From the IMG/VR virus record IMGVR_UViG_3300036770_004297, positions 1-22,608 of that record: a stretch of DNA of 22,608 bases; one strand, given 5' to 3'. This DNA comes from a virus. Made by a program: the position numbers and the translations under genes. Under the pieces are notes generated by a model. That model worked only from the letters and a program-made list of their open reading frames with translations. It made no database searches and had not been told where the DNA came from. Within the stretch, counting starts at the first letter, position 1, and every line of letters begins with the position of its first letter. Positions 9,702-16,641 of this stretch are shown in pieces.

Positions 9702-10361
9702 ATGGCAAAGAGAGTACAATTTAGGAGAGGAACAACCGCACAACACGCTCTGTTTGTTGGTGCTCCTGGCGAGATTACCGTAGATACAGACAAAAAAATC
9801 GTAGTTGTTCACGACGGAGCTACGCCCGGCGGGTTTCCTGCTAATAGATTGCAAGACATTGACGGAACTGCAACTTTTTCAGCACAGGTAAACATTAATG
9901 CAGGGATACCAAGTACTTCTACAACTACTGGTGCATTGGTTGTAGATGGTGGATTGGGCGTATCAGGTAAGCTTAATGTTACTGAATTAGCAGTTTCTGG
10001 AACCACACAAATAAATGAAATTACAGAAGTATTAACGGTGGTTAATGATTACGGTACTACACAATCTCGTCCATTTTCGGACGGTAATGTTTTTTTACTA
10101 AACGGGCTAACGGGTAATTATATTTTTAACTGGACTGGTATACCGACAACAGAGAACAGAACGTTTTCTCTATCACACATAATTTCACAAGGAGCCACCC
10201 CGAGAATTCCGTCAGCTCTACAAATTAACGGAACACCAGTTACCATTAACTGGGCGGGAAATATAACTCCTACAGGCGGAGTGAACAGAATTAATATAAT
10301 TTCGTTTTTATTATGGTATACAGGAACTTTTACTTGTGTAGCAGCATTAAGTTCTTATTAA
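9702..10361 (+). CDS. Structural protein with Mtd-N-like N-terminal domain
   Basis: This 219-residue protein has AGGAG at 9691-9695, six bases before the ATG. Residues 1-45 (QFRRGTTAQHALF, GEITVDTDKK, VVVHDGATPGG) match the short beta domain known from the N-terminus of the major tropism determinant (Mtd_N, PF18454 type), found at the head of many phage fibre proteins. An STSTTTGALVVDGGLGVSGKLNV motif follows at about residues 70-90. The C-terminal ~110 residues (TGNYIFNWTGIPTTENRTFSL, QGATPRIPSALQINGT, INWAGNITPTGG, ISFLLWYTG, SSY end) fit a compact beta-domain that recurs in marine T4-like structural proteins. It is probably a small fibre or baseplate decoration. No variable-repeat or reverse transcriptase signature of a diversity-generating element accompanies it in the window. 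Confidence 0.8.
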   Translation: MAKRVQFRRGTTAQHALFVGAPGEITVDTDKKIVVVHDGATPGGFPANRLQDIDGTATFSAQVNINAGIPSTSTTTGALVVDGGLGVSGKLNVTELAVSGTTQINEITEVLTVVNDYGTTQSRPFSDGNVFLLNGLTGNYIFNWTGIPTTENRTFSLSHIISQGATPRIPSALQINGTPVTINWAGNITPTGGVNRINIISFLLWYTGTFTCVAALSSY

Positions 10362-10373
10362 AAAGGATTACAG

Positions 10374-12170
10374 ATGGCCTATCAAGTAAATCGATATAAT
10401 GGTAGCTTCCTGGTTTCAGTCGCAGACGGAACTATCGATTCTTCGACAGATATACGTTTTCTTGGAAAAAACTACGCCGGTTACGGACAGGTCCAGAATG
10501 AAAACTTTTTACATTTATTAGAAAATTTTTCCGGCGCTAGTCAGCCAATTAAGCCAATATCGGGTCAGTTGTGGTTTGACACAGTTGACAGAAAAATAAA
10601 AGTATATGATGGTATACGTTTTAGAATAGTCGGAGGATCAACGTCTTCAAATAGTCCTCCAACCGGTTTATCTACTGGCGAATTCTGGTTTGATAATTTA
10701 GCACAACAGCTTTACTGTTGGTCTGGATCAGATTTTGTGTTAATAGGACCAGAAAATCCTTCTTCCTTAGGAGAAACTTCAGTTGCTTCTCAGGTAGTCA
10801 AAGATGAAAACGGTAATAATCATACTATTGCAAAATTTAGATCCGGCGGACAAACCATTGCTGTAGTGAGTAAAGATGCATTTAATTTAAACTTAGCATT
10901 GTTGGCAGGTAGCAGTGAACTAGCCGGATTTGGTAGGATTAAGAAAGGTATTACATTAGTTGATACTAATAATGACAGCGGAGTTTCGTCGTTAGTTTCT
11001 GGTGCTATACTTTGGGGAACAGCTCAAACAGCGAAAAATCTAATTGACGATCAGGGAAATTTATTTCCAATTACAAGTATAGTAAGAACGGATTCTCCAG
11101 TCTTTCAGTCAAATGTTGTCTTTAGGAATGGTCTTGCTCTAGGCGCTGTATCAGATCCCAAGCTTAGTATTACATTAACTGACGAAATATCACCTAACCT
11201 TATCTGCCAAACTGGACAGCCAATTAGTTTTAAAATAAGGACCGAAGGCCAGATTAGAGAAATAGCTTCTATTTCTGTAACAGGAATAAATCCAGGAACA
11301 GGGTCTCAGTATAGATTAGGATCTGAAACAAATAAATGGTTACAAGTATACGCAGATAATATATCAGGTAACTTAGTCGGATCTGTTTTAGGTAATACTG
11401 TAGGGGTACATACAGGAAATGTTCTAGCACAAGATAATGCAGTAATTATAAATTCCACTACCAAGGTAATTACAGCTAATTCCTTCCAGGGAGAATTTAT
11501 CGGTGATTTGTCGGGCAACGCTGCAACTGCTACTAACGCCCTGAAATTAAATGATTTAAATGTAAGCGGTGCTGCTTTGCCCAATACCGTAGCTATAAGA
11601 GATAATTCCTCTAATATTACTGCCGCACAGTTTGTTGGAATAGCCACGCAATCTAATAAATTAAAGATTGATAATGCTGCTGATGATAGCGGAGATCTTA
11701 ATTATAAAACAGCGAAAACGAATCGTTCTCCATTATCGATAGCAGCTAGAGATAGTGCAGGAAACATATTTGCTAATATTTTTAACGGTACTGCTACAGC
11801 AGTTGAGGGTGCGGACCTAGCAGAAAAATATCATACTGATCAGGTATATGATGTTGGAACTGTGATTGTAGTTGGCGGAGAAAAGGAAGTTACATCGAGT
11901 TCTAAAGGTGACAGAGCGATCGGCGTAATATCCGGTAATCCAGGATTACGAATGAATTCAGAATTTGAAGACGGAACATATATTGCTTTAAAAGGTCGAG
12001 TACCGGTGAAAGTGGTTGGTAAAGTTTTCAAAGGCGATAGATTAGTTGCTGACAATAACGGTGTAGCATGCGTAGCACGAGACGTGGCTGAATATCATAA
12101 TATTTTTGCTATAGCATTATCTAGTAGCGATATCGATGATGTAAAATTAGTAGAGTCTGTAATAATTTAA
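10374..12170 (+). CDS. Tail fibre protein, shared-adaptor paralogue 4, with peptidase G2-like C-terminal domain
   Basis: This 598-residue protein has AAGGA at 10363-10367 before the ATG. Residues 1-128 are the shared adaptor (GKNYAGYGQVQNENF, LLENFSG, GQLWFD, IKVYDG, LIGPE). The shaft includes YRLGSETNKWLQVYADNIS, a GNLVGSVLGNTVG segment, and SGNAATATNALKL. From about residue 477 to the end comes a distinct domain: EGADLAEKYHTD, VYDVGTVIVVGG, GVISGNPGLRMN, YIALKGRVPVKVVG, KGDRLVADN. This resembles the C-terminal domain annotated in phages as peptidase G2 / intramolecular chaperone autoprocessing domain (PF11962 type), which in known cases helps the fibre trimerise and may then be cut off. Whether this copy self-cleaves cannot be told from the sequence. 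Confidence 0.85.
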   Translation: MAYQVNRYNGSFLVSVADGTIDSSTDIRFLGKNYAGYGQVQNENFLHLLENFSGASQPIKPISGQLWFDTVDRKIKVYDGIRFRIVGGSTSSNSPPTGLSTGEFWFDNLAQQLYCWSGSDFVLIGPENPSSLGETSVASQVVKDENGNNHTIAKFRSGGQTIAVVSKDAFNLNLALLAGSSELAGFGRIKKGITLVDTNNDSGVSSLVSGAILWGTAQTAKNLIDDQGNLFPITSIVRTDSPVFQSNVVFRNGLALGAVSDPKLSITLTDEISPNLICQTGQPISFKIRTEGQIREIASISVTGINPGTGSQYRLGSETNKWLQVYADNISGNLVGSVLGNTVGVHTGNVLAQDNAVIINSTTKVITANSFQGEFIGDLSGNAATATNALKLNDLNVSGAALPNTVAIRDNSSNITAAQFVGIATQSNKLKIDNAADDSGDLNYKTAKTNRSPLSIAARDSAGNIFANIFNGTATAVEGADLAEKYHTDQVYDVGTVIVVGGEKEVTSSSKGDRAIGVISGNPGLRMNSEFEDGTYIALKGRVPVKVVGKVFKGDRLVADNNGVACVARDVAEYHNIFAIALSSSDIDDVKLVESVII

Positions 12171-12179
12171 GGATGTATA

Positions 12180-13109
12180 ATGACTGTAGCAGGAAATAAA
12201 GTACAGGCATCGGATTTCAATGGAGTACATAGTACAGCTACTACTCTGATTGGATCTGGATCTGTGACCAGAGGCTATGGACAATCGATAAAATCTGGAT
12301 CGACACTGCCTATCGGTACAACAGTTAGTCCGGGATATTTAGATGGATTACGAAATGATCTATTTAATATTCGCGCTCATCAAATAGGAACAGCCCCTGC
12401 ATTGGCCGAAACCGCAGTTGTGGGAAACATTATCACAGCAACTGATATCGCTACTTTTACTACATATTCTAATCTTTGCGACAGCGATAGATTTACAGCA
12501 GATAATTCTAGAATGAGTGTTATGATCAGGGGAAGTGGAACTAGAACTTCGTCATGGGTGTCATCGGTGTCTGTGACCGTTACTTTAACATTCACTAGTT
12601 CAGCGGTATCTAGATATTTCTGGAACGCAGGAGGGGAGGTAAGAATTACTTCTTCAAGAGGTGGTGGTTCTTCATCAGCTCAGAATACTTCTTGGACAAA
12701 CTTATTAAGCGGTGCAGGAACTAGAAGTTTCGGAGCATCGACAATATATTCTTTACCACAGTCGCCTACTTATTCACAGCTATTTACTACAACAGCAACA
12801 GCTCCTTATGCCAGTAATAGATACACAATAGAATCTAGAGCCGTTGGGGCAACAGGTGCAAGTGGCAACGCTGGATCATTTGATTTTAGGTTAACTTATG
12901 CAGATCCATATGTAGATCCTGCTCCAGGACAGCCACCGGCTCCGGATGATATAGTAGACGGAGTTTTAGCGTACAGTATTGAGTTAAGATATCCAACGGG
13001 CGGAGCAGCCCTATCTGGCGGCGGAAATTGGGTAGGATTTAACGACACTGGCGCTGGCGGCTATTATAGGCTTCCATCATTTTCTGCAACTGCGATAAGC
13101 GGATCTTAA
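12180..13109 (+). CDS. Phage structural protein, probable tail fibre/tip
   Basis: This 309-residue protein has AAGGAT at 12169-12174 overlapping the stop of the previous gene. The N-terminal ~75 residues (SDFNGVHSTATTLIGSGS, GYGQSIKS, a TVSPGYLDGLRNDLFNIRAHQIG stretch) fit a conserved head found in many marine myovirus structural proteins, typically an iGtGsG-GYGQ motif followed by LRxD...HQxG. The remainder is Ser/Thr/Gly-rich beta structure (VSVTVTLTFTSSAVSRYFWNAGGEVRI), with a proline-rich segment near residue 245-255 (PAPGQPPAPDD) and a Gly-rich end. It is the last gene of the fibre module. No catalytic motif is visible, and receptor binding is only an inference from context. Confidence 0.75.
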   Translation: MTVAGNKVQASDFNGVHSTATTLIGSGSVTRGYGQSIKSGSTLPIGTTVSPGYLDGLRNDLFNIRAHQIGTAPALAETAVVGNIITATDIATFTTYSNLCDSDRFTADNSRMSVMIRGSGTRTSSWVSSVSVTVTLTFTSSAVSRYFWNAGGEVRITSSRGGGSSSAQNTSWTNLLSGAGTRSFGASTIYSLPQSPTYSQLFTTTATAPYASNRYTIESRAVGATGASGNAGSFDFRLTYADPYVDPAPGQPPAPDDIVDGVLAYSIELRYPTGGAALSGGGNWVGFNDTGAGGYYRLPSFSATAISGS

Positions 13110-13165
13110 ATTTTTTCCATCAGAGTATTGTGATTAAATAAACTACTAGTTTATTGGGAGATCTA
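13110..13165. promoter_or_regulatory. 56-base gap with a perfect 9-bp inverted repeat; possible promoter or operator
   Basis: This is the largest gap in the plus-strand gene series. It holds AATAAACTA (13137-13145), a one-base spacer, and TAGTTTATT (13147-13155), a perfect inverted repeat ending just before the GGGAG ribosome site at 13156-13160. A TAAATA core at 13135-13140 resembles the 3' part of the T4 late promoter TATAAATA, but the first two bases do not match. The run TTTTTT at 13112-13117 has no GC-rich stem in front, so a terminator is not supported. A role as operator or promoter is inference. Confidence 0.3.
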
Positions 13166-13516
13166 ATGGAAGAAAAATTAGCACAGATTCTGAAAGTTGC
13201 TGATTATCGACAATCTTTGGCAATTAAAAGAAAAGCATTAAAAGAAAAGATCGAAGGCAAGTTGACATTCGGCCATGCCGGCGGCATATTTAAAATAGAT
13301 CAATCGTTAATACTATTCACCCAATTTCTTATAGATCAAGAAAGAACAACCAATGTTGTGTTGTTAGATCATAACGATAATCCTATTCTTATAACCGATT
13401 TAGTCAAGTTCAAAGAAGAAATAATGGAACGATACTTTACTTCATTATTTGAGTATTATGAACAATATGAAACAATTAAAAAAAGCAGAACTATTGAAAA
13501 ATTATTAGAATCATGA
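13166..13516 (+). CDS. Small conserved-looking phage protein of unknown function
   Basis: The ATG at 13166 is preferred over the upstream TTG at 13154 because GGGAG (13156-13160) stands five bases ahead of it, which gives 116 residues. The protein is charged and mostly helical: EEKLAQILKVADYRQSLAIKRKALKEKIEGKL, then LTFGHAGGIFKID, IDQERTTNVVLLDHNDNPI and a helical tail (FEYYEQYETIKKSRTIEKLL). I recognise the style from T4-like marine phages, where similar proteins are annotated as hypothetical or possible structural components, but I cannot assign a function. Its stop overlaps the ATG of the first glycosyltransferase by four bases (ATGA at 13513), so it probably leads the second operon-like block. 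Confidence 0.75.
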   Translation: MEEKLAQILKVADYRQSLAIKRKALKEKIEGKLTFGHAGGIFKIDQSLILFTQFLIDQERTTNVVLLDHNDNPILITDLVKFKEEIMERYFTSLFEYYEQYETIKKSRTIEKLLES

Positions 13517-14355
13517 ATAATGGGGTGTTGATACTTGCTCATAACAGCGAGTATGTGGACTATGGTCGATTATCGTTGATATCGGGAAGCTTGGCCAAGA
13601 GATATTTAAACGTATCTGTCAGTCTTGCGGCCGATCGCCATACTCTTGATTGGATGAATTCAAATAAGGATTTACAAATCGCAGAACGTGTATTTGATCA
13701 TATAATAGAAATTCCGCATAAGAATGAGAATAATTTTAGAATTTTACACGATGGCGAATCTCATAAAAAGATTCCATTTCTTAACGCTGATAGATTTACA
13801 GCATATGATATAACACCTTATGAAAAAACACTTTTAATTGACTCTGATTTTTTAATTTTTTCTAATCAACTAAATGAATATTGGTCGATGAATGCTCCGG
13901 TCATGGTATCGTCGGGTATTATCGATATAAAAGGGGATAGATTAAGGATATTAGATAAAAAAGTATCTGACACCGGAATTGACATGCTGTGGGCTACTAC
14001 CGTTATGTTTGATAAAAGTCAAGAATCTAAGTGTTTTTTTAACACAGTCAATCTTATTAAAGAAAATTATAGACATTATTCTGATTTGTATAGGTTCGAT
14101 CATAAATCGTACAGAAATGACATAGCCTTTAGTCTGGCATTGCATATGTTGAACGGATTCAGTTTAGATTCTGTTCCTATGCTTCCGAAAATTGTTACTT
14201 TTTTTGATACAGATGAAATTGTATCTATTATAGGAAATAAGATTACATTTTTACTAGATCAAGAATTTCTAGCATCTATCTCTGATCAAGATTTTCATGC
14301 GATGAACAAGCAGAGCATTTTAAGAAACAGCGAAAAGTTTTTGAGTTTAATATGA
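13513..14355 (+). CDS. Glycosyltransferase, GT8-like (GT-A fold, DSD motif)
   Basis: This 280-residue protein starts at the ATGA overlap with the previous gene. The N-terminus GVLILAHNSEYVDYGRLSLISGSLAK suits the first beta-alpha unit of a nucleotide-sugar-binding domain. The segment LNADRFTAYDITPYEKTLLIDSDFLIF places a DSD at residues 110-112, the expected metal/nucleotide-binding DxD after a hydrophobic strand. A later RNDIAFSLALHML segment lines up with TDEAFSLSASIL in the next protein, so the two are paralogues. Known GT-A enzymes of this kind transfer a sugar from a nucleotide donor using a divalent metal. Donor and acceptor cannot be read from the sequence. There is no signal peptide or membrane segment, so it is cytoplasmic. 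Possible targets, both inferred, are phage fibres or host surface glycans. Confidence 0.7.
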   Translation: MNNGVLILAHNSEYVDYGRLSLISGSLAKRYLNVSVSLAADRHTLDWMNSNKDLQIAERVFDHIIEIPHKNENNFRILHDGESHKKIPFLNADRFTAYDITPYEKTLLIDSDFLIFSNQLNEYWSMNAPVMVSSGIIDIKGDRLRILDKKVSDTGIDMLWATTVMFDKSQESKCFFNTVNLIKENYRHYSDLYRFDHKSYRNDIAFSLALHMLNGFSLDSVPMLPKIVTFFDTDEIVSIIGNKITFLLDQEFLASISDQDFHAMNKQSILRNSEKFLSLI

Positions 14356-15197
14356 ATTTTGGATACCTACTAATCGTAAATACCGATGCCGAGTATGACT
14401 ATTTAAAAATGGCCTATGCATTAGCATTAAGTATTAAGAATACTCAAGCCTTGGGATACGATAACGTTGCACTAATAATCAATGATAAAAATAAAATAGA
14501 TACTATTAAATCTCCTTGGGTATTTGATATTGTTATTGAAGAAGAAAAACTTCAATCTGGATGGTTAGGTCGTAGCTATATGGATTCATTATCGCCTTTT
14601 GATCATACAGTTTGCTTAGATGTTGATATGTTGTTTTTACGAGATTATAGTCATTGGATTGATTATTTTATTAAGAATAATGACTTATATGTTACTAGTC
14701 AGTGCTTTACTTATAGAGGCGATAAAGTTACTAGCGATTACTATCGAAAATTTTATAAAAATAACCAGATGCCAGAACTTTATTCAATGTACACATTTTT
14801 TAAGAAAGATTCAGAACTTACAAAAAGTTTCTTTGATATGGCAAGATCGATCATTGATCATCCAAAAGAATTTAAAAATAAATTTTACAAATCAGGACAC
14901 AACGAAATCATAGGAACAGACGAAGCATTTTCCTTGTCGGCCAGCATTTTAGATATTACGGACGATATATCATACGATCTTGAATTTCCTAGAATAGTTC
15001 ATATGAAACCGATGATTCAAGAATGGCCGTGGCCTGCCGATAGCTGGTCAGATCATGTGGGATTTTATTTGAACACTCGAGGTAATTTAAAAATTGGAAA
15101 TTTTCAACAATACGATATCGTTCATTATGTTGAAAAAAACACAATCACTGATGAGCTAATCAGTATTTTAGAAGAGATAGCATGGAAGAAACATTAG
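14352..15197 (+). CDS. Glycosyltransferase, GT8-like (DVD motif)
   Basis: This 281-residue paralogue of the previous protein starts in another ATGA overlap. It begins FGYLLIVNTDAEYDYLKMAYALALSIKN, the usual opening of GT8-like enzymes in which a set of Ala/Ser helices follows the first strand. DVD stands at residues 90-92 within SPFDHTVCLDVDMLFLRDY. HNEIIGTDEAFSLSASIL (about 183-200) fits the acidic D-E-A element of such enzymes, and FPRIVHMKP (about 212-220) carries a His in the position where GT8 members have a donor-phosphate ligand. It therefore looks catalytically complete. Specificity is unknown. The following gene starts inside this one, 16 bases before its end. Confidence 0.72.
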   Translation: MNFGYLLIVNTDAEYDYLKMAYALALSIKNTQALGYDNVALIINDKNKIDTIKSPWVFDIVIEEEKLQSGWLGRSYMDSLSPFDHTVCLDVDMLFLRDYSHWIDYFIKNNDLYVTSQCFTYRGDKVTSDYYRKFYKNNQMPELYSMYTFFKKDSELTKSFFDMARSIIDHPKEFKNKFYKSGHNEIIGTDEAFSLSASILDITDDISYDLEFPRIVHMKPMIQEWPWPADSWSDHVGFYLNTRGNLKIGNFQQYDIVHYVEKNTITDELISILEEIAWKKH

Positions 15198-15760
15198 TAG
15201 AATTTCAAAAGAAATTTCATAACTTAATTGATGATACAAAATATTTCTTTGTCTATGATATCGAAGGAAACGTAGAAGCATTGCAGCCCACTAGCATGTG
15301 CGGCAATGAAAAATTCTCTGTTGAAGTATCGAAGGATATCGTAGATCTAATACATACAAATCAAGAAGTTTTATCTTCTTATAAAGTAGACGTAGTTAGC
15401 AGATCTATTTTTAAGAAAAAGTCTATAGATATAGTTAGCATCGACGATGTCGTGCATCGAATCATTGAAAAGAAATACACCACTCGAGAACCAGATATAT
15501 CTATCTTGTATGATAATTCGAAAAAATGTTTAAAATTTTCTTTAAACTCTAAACATCATAATACTATATGGTCTGGAAATACTTCTTTGTATTTTACAGT
15601 AACGAAATATAATGACCCCAATGATATATTAAGTTTTATCAGTTTTCCTGTCGAAAGTCTTATTTCTGAAGATATAAAAATTGATGTATCATATGTCACA
15701 GAACGATTCAGTCTGTATACGAGGCGGATATTTAAAAATTACGTCGTGGAATATCTATGA
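15182..15760 (+). CDS. Unknown protein embedded among glycosyltransferase genes
   Basis: I do not recognise this 192-residue protein. The ATG at 15182 lies 16 bases inside the preceding gene, with a GAAGAGA purine run just upstream. The N-terminal half is mixed alpha/beta and acidic (FQKKFHNLIDDTKYFFVYDIEGN). The C-terminal half looks beta-rich (ISILYDNSKKCLKFSLNSK, TSLYFTVTKYNDPNDIL, IDVSYVTERFSLYTRRIF). No DxD, Cys cluster, signal peptide or membrane segment is visible. It ends in an ATGA overlap with the next gene, so it is co-translated with the sugar-transfer genes. It could be an accessory or carbohydrate-binding subunit, or a structural protein; neither is supported by a motif. Confidence 0.7.
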   Translation: MEETLVEFQKKFHNLIDDTKYFFVYDIEGNVEALQPTSMCGNEKFSVEVSKDIVDLIHTNQEVLSSYKVDVVSRSIFKKKSIDIVSIDDVVHRIIEKKYTTREPDISILYDNSKKCLKFSLNSKHHNTIWSGNTSLYFTVTKYNDPNDILSFISFPVESLISEDIKIDVSYVTERFSLYTRRIFKNYVVEYL

Positions 15761-16641
15761 AAATAACAGATTTAGATGTGATCTTTATCAGCTACGATGA
15801 ACCTAATGCTGAAATAAATTACGCCGACCTATGCAATAAAGTGCCATGGGCTAAAAGAGTTCATGGAATAAAGGGGAGCGATGCTGCACACAAGGCAGCA
15901 GCCAATCTTTCAGAATCTGATTGGTTAATAACTGTCGATGCTGATAATATTGTCAATAATGAGTTTTTTAATCTCGAAATAGACTTACAATCTGCGAACG
16001 TTAAAGTTTTTAGTTGGTTAGCAAAAAACAATGTCAACGGATTAATGTATGGTAATGGCGGATTAAAAATATGGAAGAAAGAGTTTATTTTAAATATGAA
16101 AACGCACGAAGAAAGTACTTCGGAAAGAGCCCAAGTTGATTTTTGTTGGGAAGACGGCTATAGGCAGTTCTTTTCATGTTACAGCGAGACTGTGATCACA
16201 GGTACTCCGTTTCAAGCCTGGAGAGCAGGGTTCCGCGAAGGAGTAAAAATGACACTAGTCGATGGAGTTCGTGTTCCGTCAAAAGAAATACAACAACGTG
16301 TTTGGTGGCATAATCTTCATAGACTAAAAATTTGGTCGACAATAGGGGCACATGTAGAAAATGGAATATACTCAGTATTAGGGGCTAGATTAGGTAACTG
16401 GATGGCTAATTGCAGCGATTGGAATTATGTCGACGTGAGAGATTTTGAAATACTAAAAGAAATTTATGAAACACAGGTAAATCATAATGATCCTACAGAG
16501 CAAGTCATAGAATTAGGAGAAAAGTTAAAATTAGGTTTAGGAATTTCATATCCTTTCTTTGATACAGATAGTAGCAGATATATGCACGATACCTATTTAG
16601 AAACAATAAATTTAGCAAGGACTTACTATAAAGATGTATGA
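15757..16641 (+). CDS. GT-A-like glycosyltransferase family protein (DAD motif)
   Basis: This 294-residue protein starts in an ATGA overlap. It opens DVIFISYDEPNAEINYADL, then PWAKRVHGIKGSDAAHKAAA and WLITVDADNIV, placing DAD at residues 61-63. The arrangement (first strand, a short RVxGxKG segment, an Ala-rich helix, then strand plus DxD) is that of a GT2-like GT-A nucleotide-sugar domain. The middle carries GNGGLKIWKKEF, and the C-terminal half PFQAWRAGFREGVKM and LKIWSTIGAHVENGIYSVLGAR. All these elements recur in the C-terminal domain of the next protein, so the two are homologous over almost their full length. I have seen this style of protein annotated as hypothetical in T4-like marine phages. 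Glycosyltransferase activity is inferred from the fold signature; donor and acceptor are unknown. Confidence 0.65.
   Translation: MKITDLDVIFISYDEPNAEINYADLCNKVPWAKRVHGIKGSDAAHKAAANLSESDWLITVDADNIVNNEFFNLEIDLQSANVKVFSWLAKNNVNGLMYGNGGLKIWKKEFILNMKTHEESTSERAQVDFCWEDGYRQFFSCYSETVITGTPFQAWRAGFREGVKMTLVDGVRVPSKEIQQRVWWHNLHRLKIWSTIGAHVENGIYSVLGARLGNWMANCSDWNYVDVRDFEILKEIYETQVNHNDPTEQVIELGEKLKLGLGISYPFFDTDSSRYMHDTYLETINLARTYYKDV

Noticed and set aside
9702-10361. Diversity-generating retroelement target because of the Mtd-like head
   Set aside because: No reverse transcriptase, template repeat or variable C-type lectin tail is visible; the Mtd-N head is common in ordinary fibres.
13105-13125. Rho-independent terminator after the 309-residue structural gene
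   Set aside because: There is a T run but no stable GC-containing stem before it.
13154-13165. TTG at 13154 as start of the small unknown gene
   Set aside because: The GGGAG ribosome site falls after it and five bases before the ATG at 13166.
14620-14913. Plus-strand 97-codon frame inside the second glycosyltransferase
   Set aside because: It overlaps a gene with clear GT motifs in another frame and has low-complexity Ile/Leu-rich text; it is a shadow.
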